56,336 nucleotides of DNA from Paenibacillus pasadenensis DSM 19293 (lineage in GTDB: Bacteria > Bacillota > Bacilli > Paenibacillales > Paenibacillaceae). The position numbers and the translations under genes were made by a program. Positions 21,643-29,998 of the stretch are shown one piece after another; within the stretch, counting starts at the first letter, position 1, and each line of letters starts with the position of its first letter. The notes under the pieces are model-generated. The model saw only the letters and a program-made list of their open reading frames with translations, ran no database searches and was not told the origin of the DNA. The stretch spans positions 216,479 through 272,814 of the forward strand of contig NZ_KE383850.1 of NCBI RefSeq assembly GCF_000422485.1. The letters are read 5' to 3'.

Positions 21643-23856
21643 ATGAAAAGCAGCTGGTTCCGCAAGCTTCTGCTCTCGTACCTTCCCGCTTTTTTCATCG
21701 TCGTGTCGATCCTGTTCGTCGTCTTTTTCCAAGCTCTGAACGAGCAGAGCCGCAAGGAAGCGGCCAAGGCGAACGACTTCCTCGTGCAGCAGGCGATCCG
21801 CCATGCCGACAACTCGTTGCGCGCCATCGACTACCGCATCCTGCAGGACATCCTCGGCTCCGCCGTGCTCAAGGATTTCTACCGGGCGGAGGCGGAGGAC
21901 GTCTTCGTCAACCTGCAGGCGGACCGGCTGATGGACTCATGGGCGTTCGGCAATCCCGCCATCGACTCCATTTATTTGTACCGCCCCCGCGACGGCTTTG
22001 TCTTCGGCGACGGCTCGCTCAAGACCGAGCCGTTCCGCGACGCCGCCTTCCTCCGATCCTATCTCGACGGGGAGCGGCCGATCGGCCAATGGAGCGACAA
22101 GCGCTCGTTCCAGCCGTATGCCATGTCCAAGCCGGCGGAGGTGATGACGATCGTGCGGGCTTACCCGGGCTTTTCCAGCGTCAAGACGGGCTACGTCGTC
22201 GTAAACGTCAGCCTGTCCAAGCTGGGGCAGGAGCTGGCTTCCATGTACGACCCCGGCCAGACGTTCATCGCCATGTCCGACCGCAGCGGCCAGCCTGCGA
22301 TCGGGCCGAGGCTGGACGGCGGCGAGCTCGTTCTGGCCCAGTATGTCTCGCCGTACACAGGCTGGACGGTTTCCAGCGGCCCGACGGGCAAAGGGCTGAA
22401 GCTGACGCTCGACCTGTACAGCGTCTGGCTCGTGCTGGCGCTGGGCGCCGTCCTGCTCGGCATCGCCTGGGTCGTGCATGTCACCCGCCGCAATTACCGG
22501 CCGATCAGCCAACTCGTCTCGCTGATTCGCTCCAGCTCGCTCGTGCCGCAGGACGGCCCGGGAGCCGACCGCAACGAGCTCGGCTTCATCCGCCTGTCGC
22601 TGGAGCAGCTGATGGAGGAGATGAAGCGCTCCAAGCAGCAGGATACGGAGAACCGGCTGCTGCGCAAGCGGCATCGCTTTCTGGAGGCGCTGGCGGGCGG
22701 CGCTCCGATCTCCCAGGCCGAGTGGGAGTCCGATCTGGAGCGTCTTGGCTTCGAGCCCCGCGGGCGGACGGCGTTTGCGTGGACGCTGGAGATCGACCGC
22801 CATGCCGCTTTTTGCCGAGCCTACAGCGCCCACGACCAGGCGATGCTCAAGTTCGTGCTCGCAAGCGTCGTGACGGAGACAGTGCAGGGCGGCGGCGGAG
22901 CGGCTTGGGCGGAATGGACGGGAGACCGGCGCATGAGCGCGATCGTCTGGCTGCCGCCGGAAGCGGGGCTGGACGAGGCGAGGCGGCTGGCCGCCGAGGC
23001 GTCGGACTGGATCCGCGACAATCTGGCGTTCGGCGCCACGATGGCGCTGCACGGTCCGGCCGGACCGCTCGAGGAGATCCGCCGCTCGGCGGACATCGCC
23101 GCCAGCCTGCTGGCCTACAAGGCCGCGCTCGGCACGGGCAAGGTCATCACGCCGGATCGTCTCGGCAGCGGCGGCAGTCCGCTGCATGACCATTTCGGCA
23201 CGATCCAGCAGCTCGCCCAGGCGTTCCGCACGGGCGACCCCGGCTGGAGGGAGCGGCTGCGCAGCCTGTACGCGCAGATCCGCCAGTCCTGCTTCTCGCG
23301 TCAGGAGATCGAGAGCCTGCAGCAGGTGCTGTACCAGCAGATGGATCGGATGTTCCTGGAGCTGGCCAAGGAGTACTGGACGGCGTGGAAGGAGGCGGAG
23401 GCGGAGCTGCTCGCCCTCGACCGGGAGTGGGAGGCGCTGGACGAGCTGGAGGCAGGCTGCCTCGGCGCGCTGGAGCGGATGGACGCGCGGATGAGCGAGC
23501 TGCGCGACTCGCAGTCGGCCCGCAGCGAGATCGCTCAGATCCGGGCTTACATGGAGGAGAACTTCGGCAGCCCGGAGCTGTCGCTGGACTATTTCGGCGA
23601 TCGCTTCTCCATCCATCCCAAGACGATCAGCAAGCTGTTCAAGGAGCAGTTCGGCGAAAACTTCATCGACTTCCTGATGGGGCTTCGGATGGAGCAGGCG
23701 AAGCGCATGCTCGGCGAACCGTCGCTGTCGCTGCAGGAGATCAGCCGGCACATCGGGTATTACAACTACAATTCCTTCAACCGCGCGTTCAAGAACCATA
23801 CCGGCATGTCGCCGAGCGATTTCCGCAAGCGGGCGCCGCGACCGAGCGCCGGGTGA
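21643..23856 (+). CDS. Membrane-anchored AraC-family transcriptional regulator with extracellular sensor domain
   Basis: 737 residues. Helix 1 about 10-32, an extracellular sensor (dCache-like) about 35-270, helix 2 about 275-296 (VWLVLALGAVLLGIAWVVHV), a HAMP-like stretch, a poorly conserved middle and a C-terminal AraC DNA-binding domain about 635-730 (LSLDYFGDRFSIHPKTISKLFKE, LSLQEISRHIGYYNYNSFNRAFKNHTGMSPSDFR). This one-component type, common in Paenibacillaceae, controls adjacent sugar importers. Start at 21643 (GGGAGG eight bases ahead) is preferred to 21622. The shared site in its own promoter and that of the lplB-type operon suggests autoregulation plus activation of the importer. Confidence 0.88.
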   Translation: MKSSWFRKLLLSYLPAFFIVVSILFVVFFQALNEQSRKEAAKANDFLVQQAIRHADNSLRAIDYRILQDILGSAVLKDFYRAEAEDVFVNLQADRLMDSWAFGNPAIDSIYLYRPRDGFVFGDGSLKTEPFRDAAFLRSYLDGERPIGQWSDKRSFQPYAMSKPAEVMTIVRAYPGFSSVKTGYVVVNVSLSKLGQELASMYDPGQTFIAMSDRSGQPAIGPRLDGGELVLAQYVSPYTGWTVSSGPTGKGLKLTLDLYSVWLVLALGAVLLGIAWVVHVTRRNYRPISQLVSLIRSSSLVPQDGPGADRNELGFIRLSLEQLMEEMKRSKQQDTENRLLRKRHRFLEALAGGAPISQAEWESDLERLGFEPRGRTAFAWTLEIDRHAAFCRAYSAHDQAMLKFVLASVVTETVQGGGGAAWAEWTGDRRMSAIVWLPPEAGLDEARRLAAEASDWIRDNLAFGATMALHGPAGPLEEIRRSADIAASLLAYKAALGTGKVITPDRLGSGGSPLHDHFGTIQQLAQAFRTGDPGWRERLRSLYAQIRQSCFSRQEIESLQQVLYQQMDRMFLELAKEYWTAWKEAEAELLALDREWEALDELEAGCLGALERMDARMSELRDSQSARSEIAQIRAYMEENFGSPELSLDYFGDRFSIHPKTISKLFKEQFGENFIDFLMGLRMEQAKRMLGEPSLSLQEISRHIGYYNYNSFNRAFKNHTGMSPSDFRKRAPRPSAG

Positions 23857-23878
23857 TCCGCAGCCTTCCGGCCTTCCG

Positions 23879-23917
23879 GCCTTGCCTACGCCATTTGGCG
23901 CAGGCAAGGCTTTTTTC
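23879..23917 (+). terminator. Rho-independent terminator
   Basis: GCCTTGCCTACGCC pairs with GGCGCAGGCAAGGC around ATTT, followed by TTTTTTC. Confidence 0.92.
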
Positions 23918-24016
23918 TATTCCGCTCGCCGATCGGGTCAGATAATATGACGCGGACGTCACAGAGACGGCTGCGACCGGATCGGAATGGCGGCCGTTTC
24001 GGCCCGAAACGGCGCG

Positions 24017-24078
24017 GAGAAAATCGTGAAGTCAACGAATCTTACGCATTGCGGCTGCGGAGGCGGGCGGGCTACCAT
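24017..24078 (+). promoter_or_regulatory. Promoter with upstream regulator-binding site (copy 2), lpl-type operon
   Basis: GAGAAAATCGTGAAGTCAAC then GAAT (24017-24040), TTGCGG (24049-24054), 18-bp spacer, TACCAT (24073-24078). The upstream block matches the one at 21071 in 20 of 23 aligned positions, and the -10 lies 32 bp after it against 31 bp in copy 1. The poor core promoter fits positive control. Confidence 0.65.
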
Positions 24079-24145
24079 CGAATCAGCGACGCCGGCCGCC
24101 CGGGCCGAGCCGGTCCCATCCAAGCGGTTGCGAAAGGAGATGCCT

Positions 24146-25051
24146 ATGGCTCATGCATGGACAAGGGTCAAGCGCAGCTGGGAGCTGTACGTGCTGCTGC
24201 TGCTGCCTGTCCTGTATCTGATCGTCTTCAAGTACGTTCCGATGTTCGGCGTCCTGATCGCCTTCAAGGATTTCAACATCGTCCAGGGCATCCTCGGGAG
24301 CCCATGGGTCGGCCTCAAGCATTTCGAGGCGCTGTTCCGCTCGCCGAACTTTCCGATCCTCATCCAGAACACGCTGCTCATCAGCCTGTACTCGCTCGCA
24401 GCGGGCTTCCCGGTGCCGATCCTGCTGGCGCTGGCGCTGAACGAGGTGCGGACCGGACTGTTCAAGCGATCGGTGCAGCTCGTCACCTACGCGCCGCATT
24501 TCATCTCCACCGTCGTCATGGTCTCGATCCTCATCCTGATGCTCTCGCCGCATGTGGGCATCGCCGACCGGCTGTACGGCCTGTTCGGCTGGACCGCGCC
24601 CAACTTCATGGGCGAGCCGGGCTTCTTCAAGTCCATCTACGTCTGGTCCGGCGTCTGGCAGGAGATGGGCTACGCCTCGATCATCTATATGGCGGCGCTG
24701 GCCGGCGTCGATCCGTCGCTGTACGAGGCGGCGAGGATGGACGGCGCGTCGAGGCTGCGCAAGATGCTCCACATCGACCTGCCCGCGCTCGTGCCGATCA
24801 CCGTCATCCTGCTCATCCTGAGCCTCGGCAACATCATGGGCGTCGGCTTCGAGAAGATCTACCTCATGCAGAACCCGCTCAACGTCGCCACCTCCGAAGT
24901 CATCGCGACCTATGTGTACAAGGTCGGCCTGCTCGGGGCGAACTTCAGCTTCTCGTCCGCCGTCGGCCTGTTCAATTCCGTCATCAACCTCATCCTGCTC
25001 GTCGCGGTCAACACGATCTCCCGCAGGGTGTCGCAGAACAGCCTGTGGTAA
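24146..25051 (+). CDS. lplB: ABC sugar transporter permease, LplB-type
   Basis: 301 residues, six predicted helices starting at SWELYVLLLLPVLYLIVFKY. The motif VPMFGVLIAFKDFN and the EAA loop LYEAARMDGASRLRKML (about 193-209) are typical of the LplB/YtcP class that imports oligosaccharides or unusual sugars. Start at 24146: GAAAGGAG lies six bases before it, whereas the ATG at 24140 touches the ribosome site. First gene of lplB-lplC-binding protein, controlled by the operator-like site at 24017-24040. ATPase absent. Confidence 0.93.
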   Translation: MAHAWTRVKRSWELYVLLLLPVLYLIVFKYVPMFGVLIAFKDFNIVQGILGSPWVGLKHFEALFRSPNFPILIQNTLLISLYSLAAGFPVPILLALALNEVRTGLFKRSVQLVTYAPHFISTVVMVSILILMLSPHVGIADRLYGLFGWTAPNFMGEPGFFKSIYVWSGVWQEMGYASIIYMAALAGVDPSLYEAARMDGASRLRKMLHIDLPALVPITVILLILSLGNIMGVGFEKIYLMQNPLNVATSEVIATYVYKVGLLGANFSFSSAVGLFNSVINLILLVAVNTISRRVSQNSLW

Positions 25052-25068
25052 AAGAAGGGAGGATGCCC

Positions 25069-25968
25069 ATGCTCCGCTCCCGGCGCATCAAGGAGCCGAT
25101 CGGCGACCGCATGCTCGTCGCCGCCATCTACGCGGCGCTCGCTCTTGTCGCCGTCGCCGTCGCCTATCCGCTGCTCTACATCGTAAGCTCGTCCTTCAGC
25201 TCTCCGCGAGCGGTCGTCTCCGGACAGGTGTGGCTGCTGCCGGTCGACTTTTCGCTGCGGGCCTATGCTTCGATCTTCCAGAGCTCGCAGCTCATGCTCG
25301 GCTACTGGAACAGCATCGTCTACACCGTCGTCGGCACGTTCCTGAACGTGGCGTTCACGGTGCTCATGGCCTTTCCGCTGTCGCAGCGGCGCCTGGCCGG
25401 AAGAGGCTTCTTCATGGTGCTGATGATGACGACGATGTTTTTCAGCGGCGGCCTCATTCCCACCTATCTGCTCGTGAAGGAGCTGCATCTGCTCGATACC
25501 CGCTGGGCGATGTGGCTGCCGGGCGTGTTCTCGGTATTCCAGGTCATCGTCGCCCGCACCTTCTTCCAGACGTCGATTCCGGCCGAGCTGCAGGAAGCCG
25601 CCGAGATCGACGGCTGCCGCGATATCCGCTACCTGTGGAGCGTCGTGCTGCCGCTGTCCAAGCCGATCCTCGCCGTGCTCACGCTCATGTATGCGGTCGG
25701 CCACTGGAACGCCTATTTCGACGCGCTCATCTACCTGCGGTCGGAGCATCTGTTCCCGCTGCAGTACGTGCTGCGCAACCTGCTCATCCTGAACGCGTCG
25801 GATCCGGAAATGCTGGCCAATACGACCAAGGGGATGCGCGACCAGGGCTTTGAGCAGGCGCTGAAGTATGCGCTCATCGTCGTCGCCAGCGTGCCGGTGC
25901 TGGTTCTGTATCCGTTCGTGCAGAAGCATTTCGCCAAGGGCGTCATGGTCGGCTCGCTGAAGGGTTGA
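25069..25968 (+). CDS. lplC: ABC sugar transporter permease, LplC-type
   Basis: 299 residues, six predicted helices (first about 18-40). The motif VVSGQVWLLPVDFSLRAY and the terminal HFAKGVMVGSLKG are typical of LplC/YtcQ-linked permeases; EAA loop ELQEAAEIDGCRDIRYLWSV near 180-198. Start at 25069 has AGGGAGG six bases away; the ATG at 25063 is too close. Seventeen bp after lplB. The next gene follows after 160 bp containing GGCTCGTCCG/CGGACGGGCC-type stem-loops (about 26046-26076), which may stabilise or partially terminate the message. Confidence 0.93.
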   Translation: MLRSRRIKEPIGDRMLVAAIYAALALVAVAVAYPLLYIVSSSFSSPRAVVSGQVWLLPVDFSLRAYASIFQSSQLMLGYWNSIVYTVVGTFLNVAFTVLMAFPLSQRRLAGRGFFMVLMMTTMFFSGGLIPTYLLVKELHLLDTRWAMWLPGVFSVFQVIVARTFFQTSIPAELQEAAEIDGCRDIRYLWSVVLPLSKPILAVLTLMYAVGHWNAYFDALIYLRSEHLFPLQYVLRNLLILNASDPEMLANTTKGMRDQGFEQALKYALIVVASVPVLVLYPFVQKHFAKGVMVGSLKG

Positions 25969-26128
25969 CCGGCGCGCGGCTTCAAGGAGGTGAGGCTTTC
26001 CGTCTGCGCGCCTCTTCCCTGGGAGGAGGCGCGGGAGACAGCACGGCCGGCTCGTCCGCGAAAAGCCGGACGGGCCGGAGCAAGGCTGCGCATGATTGGA
26101 TTGGACCATATCGAAGGGGGCTGAGCGT

Positions 26129-27778
26129 ATGGGATGGAAGCGCGAGGGGAAGCGGCTGGCCGTGCTGCTGGCGGCGACGGGCCTGCTGCTGGGAGCTTGC
26201 TCGAGCGGCAGCGAGAACGGAGCGGCCGGGGGCGAGGCAGCGGGAGCGGCGGAGGACGGAAAGCCGGTCGAGATGACGTTTTTTGCCGTCCAGGGCAAGG
26301 CTCCGCTGGAAGAGAACGAGTATACGAAGCGGGTGGAGGAGAAGTTCGGCGTCAAGATCAAGTGGGATCTCGCTCCGCAGGACGCGCTCAAGGACCGGCG
26401 GCAGCTGCTGCTGGCCAGCGGCGACTACCCGGAGGTGTTCCTCGAGGGCAAGTTCTCCAACACCGACCTGCTGACGTACAGCAAGCAGGGGGTGCTGATT
26501 CCGCTCAACGGCTTGATCGACCAGTACGCGCCCAACCTGAAGGCGCTCATGGAGAAGAAGCCGTACTTGAAGGAGTCGATGACGGCTCCCGACGGCAACA
26601 TTTACGGCATCCCGCGCTTCAACGAGTGCTACCACTGCACTTATTCCGAGAAGTACTGGATGAACAAGGACTGGCTCGACAAGCTCGGGCTGCAGGTGCC
26701 GACGACGACCGACGAGCTGTACGAGGTGCTCCGGGCCTTCAAGACGAAGGATCCGAACGGCAACGGCAAGGCCGACGAGATCCCGCTTACGGGGGCTCCG
26801 AACAAAAACGTCTGGAACGGCAATTTCGACGCTTATTTGATGAATGCCTTCATCTATAACGACAACGACAAGTACCTGACGCTTCAGGACGGCCAGGTCG
26901 GCTTCGCGGCCGACAAGCCGGAGTGGAGGGAGGGCCTCGCCTATATGCGCAAGCTGTACAAGGAAGGGCTCATCGATCCGGCCGCGTTCACGCAGAACGA
27001 CCAGGCGATCAGCCAGCTCGGCAATCGCGAGGGAGACGAGATCGTCGGCTCGATGACGACGGCGCTGCTCAGCTATCTCGTCAATGTGTGGGACGACGGC
27101 ATCACGCGCCATCAGCATTGGGTCGCCGTGCCGCCGCTCAAGGGACCGGGAGGCGTGCAGCTGACCGGCGTGCAGCAGGGCATCACCGACTTCGCCTTCG
27201 CGCTGACGAACAAGGCGTCCGAGCGGCAGCAGATCGCGGCGATTCATCTCGTGGACTACGCGTTCAGCGAGGAAGGCGCGCTGCTGAGCGAATACGGCGT
27301 CCAGGAGGGCATCGGCTGGAACAAGGCGAAGGAGGGCGAGCTCAACATCTGGGGCAAGCCGGCCAAGTACAGCTTCGACAACCTGCCGCCCGCCGACGAG
27401 AACGAGATCCGCAACGACAGCTGGTCGCTGCTCGGACCGAAGGATATGTCCAAGGAGTTCCGCGACGCGTTCGCCTCCAGCCAGAACCCGCTCAGCTCGA
27501 AGGGCTACGAGACGCGGCTCGCCCAAGCGACCAAGCTGTACGAGCCGTACGCTCCCGCGGAATTCTATCCGTCCGGCGCGTACCTGCGGCCGGAGGATAC
27601 GGAGACGGCGGCCCAGCTGACGACGGGAATCAAGGAGTACGTCATGACCAACCTCGCCCAGTTCGTCATCGGCAACAAGGATCTGGACACGGATTGGGAC
27701 GCGTATGTCAAAGGCTTCGACGGCCTGAACCTGAAGCAGTACATCGACATCTATCAGGCGGCCATCGAGAAGAAGTAG
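26129..27778 (+). CDS. lplA: ABC sugar transporter, LplA-type extracellular binding lipoprotein
   Basis: 549 residues, the large binding-protein class that pairs with LplB/LplC. Signal peptide with lipobox LGAC (lipidated Cys near residue 23), then an Ala/Gly/Glu-rich spacer and a two-lobe solute-binding domain (for example KDRRQLLLASGDYPEVFLEG and NIYGIPRFNECYHCTYSEKYWMN). Anchored outside the membrane, it delivers the sugar to LplBC. Start 26129 with AAGGGGG eight bases before. Gene order permease-permease-binding protein is the usual one for this class. Ends in a very strong terminator. Confidence 0.92.
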   Translation: MGWKREGKRLAVLLAATGLLLGACSSGSENGAAGGEAAGAAEDGKPVEMTFFAVQGKAPLEENEYTKRVEEKFGVKIKWDLAPQDALKDRRQLLLASGDYPEVFLEGKFSNTDLLTYSKQGVLIPLNGLIDQYAPNLKALMEKKPYLKESMTAPDGNIYGIPRFNECYHCTYSEKYWMNKDWLDKLGLQVPTTTDELYEVLRAFKTKDPNGNGKADEIPLTGAPNKNVWNGNFDAYLMNAFIYNDNDKYLTLQDGQVGFAADKPEWREGLAYMRKLYKEGLIDPAAFTQNDQAISQLGNREGDEIVGSMTTALLSYLVNVWDDGITRHQHWVAVPPLKGPGGVQLTGVQQGITDFAFALTNKASERQQIAAIHLVDYAFSEEGALLSEYGVQEGIGWNKAKEGELNIWGKPAKYSFDNLPPADENEIRNDSWSLLGPKDMSKEFRDAFASSQNPLSSKGYETRLAQATKLYEPYAPAEFYPSGAYLRPEDTETAAQLTTGIKEYVMTNLAQFVIGNKDLDTDWDAYVKGFDGLNLKQYIDIYQAAIEKK

Positions 27779-27819
27779 CCGAGCGGGCGCGGCGGGAGCC
27801 GAGCGCGCGAAGCGGCGTG

Positions 27820-27864
27820 AAAACGAGAAAAAACCGGCGGAAAGAGCCGGTTTTTTCTCGTTTT
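27820..27864. terminator. Long perfect bidirectional terminator
   Basis: AAAACGAGAAAAAACCGG pairs perfectly over 18 bp with CCGGTTTTTTCTCGTTTT across a nine-base loop. It separates lplA from the converging DUF4097 gene and has A and T runs for both directions. Confidence 0.92.
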
Positions 27865-27924
27865 TCGCGATGCGCTTCAATCCGCTCCGCGCCGGAGCCC
27901 TTCCGGCCGGCCGGCCGGAAGGCG

Positions 27925-28836
27925 TCATTCCTCCCGCAGCGAGATGTTGCCCGAGCCGGTGCTCAGCTTCACCTGCACCTGGCCGTCGCCGAAGACCAGC
28001 TCGCGCGATTTGCGCTCGCCGTCCTCGTCCTCGTTCCAGTCGCTGCGGAAGCGGCCGGAGCCGACCGAGTACTGGACCGTCGCGGAGGCCGGGGCGATCC
28101 TCGTCGCCAGCGTAATGTTGCCGCTGCCGCTGCTCGCGGTGACCGGCAGCTCCAGCCGGTCCATCTCGGCCCGGATGTTGCCGCTGCCCGCATCGAGCTG
28201 GAGGGCGGCCAGCACGTCTTCGAGCGAGATGTTGCCGCTGCTCGCCTTGGCCGCCAGCTCCTCCGCGACGACGCCTTCGCCGTCGATGCTGCCCGAGCCG
28301 GACCGCAGGCTGATGACGCCGCCTTTGACGCCGCTCAGCTCGATGTCGCCGGAGCCGGTCTTGAACGTCAGCTCCCCGGCCTCGATTCCTTGGGCGTCGA
28401 TATCGCCGCTGCCGAGCTCCGCTTGCAGCGCTTCGAACTTCCGCGCCGGGACCTCGATGCGCATCGTCACGTTCACGATGTTGAAGCCGAACGTGAAGAC
28501 GCCGCCTTCCTTGCCCTTGACCGTCAGCTCGTCGCCTTGCGGATCAAGCTCCAGCTTGATCTTGTCGAGCGACTTCTTGCTCGCGCGGCCGGTGATCGTC
28601 GCGACGATCTTGTCGTCGCTCGCGCCTGCCGCCAGCTCGATGTCCATGCTGCCGGCCTCCGCCCGAAGGCGCGAGATGCCGTCCGCCGGCACCTCCTCGC
28701 TCAGCCTCACTTCTTCCGTGCCGAACTGGAGGAGCGACTCCCGGTCGCCTTGGCCGAACGTCACGCCGGCGCCGATCAAGCCGCCGAGCAGCAGGATCAG
28801 GCCGAGCAGGACGACATTCCTCATGCTGCGGTTCAT
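27925..28836 (-). CDS. DUF4097-family protein (predicted beta-helix adhesin-like)
   Basis: 303 residues. One N-terminal membrane anchor (about 5-28), then repeated short strands of the type GSGDIDA, TGSGDIEL, SGSGSIDGEG, SSGNISLEDV, AGSGNIRAEM, SGSGNITL, characteristic of the DUF4097 beta-helix. Third gene of the padR-DUF1700-DUF4097 operon, overlapping the previous stop by ATGA; a second ATG at 28824 is possible. Such operons occur widely in Bacillota and are thought to answer cell-envelope conditions; the exact role is not established. Confidence 0.88.
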   Translation of the reverse strand: MNRSMRNVVLLGLILLLGGLIGAGVTFGQGDRESLLQFGTEEVRLSEEVPADGISRLRAEAGSMDIELAAGASDDKIVATITGRASKKSLDKIKLELDPQGDELTVKGKEGGVFTFGFNIVNVTMRIEVPARKFEALQAELGSGDIDAQGIEAGELTFKTGSGDIELSGVKGGVISLRSGSGSIDGEGVVAEELAAKASSGNISLEDVLAALQLDAGSGNIRAEMDRLELPVTASSGSGNITLATRIAPASATVQYSVGSGRFRSDWNEDEDGERKSRELVFGDGQVQVKLSTGSGNISLREE

Positions 28837-29393
28837 CTCGCCACGCTCCTTTTCATCATCTTCGTGTTGGCCAGCAAATACTTCAGCGTCAGCCGCATGA
28901 TGCCTCCGGTCAGCTTATAGGCCGCGGCTCCGAGCAGCAGCCCGAGTCCGCCGGCGATCATCGCGCCGAAGACAGCGAGCGGCATCGCGATCGCGTCGCC
29001 GGTCCATCCTTCCAGCAGGACCGCGAAGGCGGCGATGACGAACGAGCCGGCGACCGCCCACAGCGCGAGCAGCAGCCCGAGCAGGGCGAGGTACGGGCCG
29101 AGCACGAACACGAGATTGAAAAAGCCGAGCCCGACCGCGGCGAACACCGCCCTCGAGACGAGCCGCACGCCTCCGCCTCCTTGGCTGGCTGCCTCGACGC
29201 GGTAGCCGAGCAGCAGCTCGCGCGCGACCGCCCGCGGATCGCCGAGCTCCGCCGCTGTCTGCTCCTCCGGCTGCCCCTGCTCCGCCGCGATCCGAAAATG
29301 CTCCTCGTAGTCATACATCCATTCCCGCCGCTTCGCCTCGGGAACGGGGGCGAGCTGCTGCCACAGCTCGTTCAAGTAATGCTCCCTCGTCAT
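28833..29393 (-). CDS. DUF1700-family membrane protein
   Basis: 186 residues. The N-terminal ~75 form the conserved DUF1700 helical module (MTREHYLNELWQQLAPVPEAKRREWMYDYEEHF, then GDPRAVARELL), followed by three to four membrane helices (about 82-165). Start overlaps the stop of padR (ATGA) behind AAGGAAGGTG, so it is coupled. In this gene order the protein usually acts with the PadR repressor and the DUF4097 product; its molecular job is unknown. Confidence 0.88.
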   Translation of the reverse strand: MTREHYLNELWQQLAPVPEAKRREWMYDYEEHFRIAAEQGQPEEQTAAELGDPRAVARELLLGYRVEAASQGGGGVRLVSRAVFAAVGLGFFNLVFVLGPYLALLGLLLALWAVAGSFVIAAFAVLLEGWTGDAIAMPLAVFGAMIAGGLGLLLGAAAYKLTGGIMRLTLKYLLANTKMMKRSVAR

Positions 29394-29710
29394 CGTTCCA
29401 CACCTTCCTTGATCAATTCGTCGACGGCATGCGAGAAGGTCCGCCACTCGCGCAAGAGCTCCATCAGATGCTGATGCCCGAGCGGCGTCAGCTTGTAGTA
29501 CTTGCGGGGAGGTCCTTCCGGCGATTCGCGCAGGTAGGTCGTGAAGTACCCTTCCTGCGTCAGCCGGTTGAGCAGCGGATAGACGCTGCCGACCGCGACC
29601 TCGAACTTGGACGACATGGCCACCGCCAGCTCGTAGCCGTAGCGGTCCTCCCAAGCGGTCAGGGAGAGGACGCACAGGTCGAGCACGCCTTTTTTGAATT
29701 GCACGTTCAT
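29390..29710 (-). CDS. PadR-family transcriptional regulator
   Basis: 106 residues, winged helix-turn-helix: KKGVLDLCVLSLTAWEDRYGYELAVAM, VAVGSVYPLLNRLTQEGYFTTYL, then RKYYKLTPLGHQHL and a C-terminal helix. Start at 29710 has AGGAG eight bases ahead; the in-frame ATG at 29716 is too near. As first gene of the operon it probably represses its own promoter. The AT-rich leader contains the palindrome ATTAATTAAT (29738-29747), a possible operator. Confidence 0.9.
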   Translation of the reverse strand: MNVQFKKGVLDLCVLSLTAWEDRYGYELAVAMSSKFEVAVGSVYPLLNRLTQEGYFTTYLRESPEGPPRKYYKLTPLGHQHLMELLREWRTFSHAVDELIKEGVER

Positions 29711-29925
29711 CCGCATGGCTCCTATCTTATGCACGGTATTAATTAATGTGTAATAGCTGTCGATGAGGAATACCGTTCGCTGGAACCAACATACCATGCG
29801 CTATTCATCATGGCAAGATAGCGGCGCGAAAATCGGACGAAAGCCCGGCGGCCCCTCCGTCTCGAGACGGAGGGCTGCCGAACCAACACCTGAAAAAATC
29901 AAACCTCACCCCTGAAGTTCCTGCC

Positions 29926-29954
29926 TTGTTGCAACCGCTTCACGAGCGCATAAT
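29926..29954 (+). promoter_or_regulatory. Candidate promoter of the msm-type sugar operon
   Basis: TTGTTG (29926-29931), 17-bp spacer, CATAAT (29949-29954), 45 bp before the start codon. The AT-richer block GAAAAAATCAAACC upstream (about 29892-29905) could be an activator site. Confidence 0.55.
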
Positions 29955-29998
29955 CCAGATATAACTTGCCAAGGGGGACTTGAAAGGTGGAAAAACAG

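Noticed and set aside
21181-21804. Minus-strand Ala-rich ORF opposite the poly-C region and the regulator start
   Set aside because: It overlaps the well-supported regulator gene and simply mirrors the GCC/GCG repeat codons; the plus strand has promoter and ribosome site.
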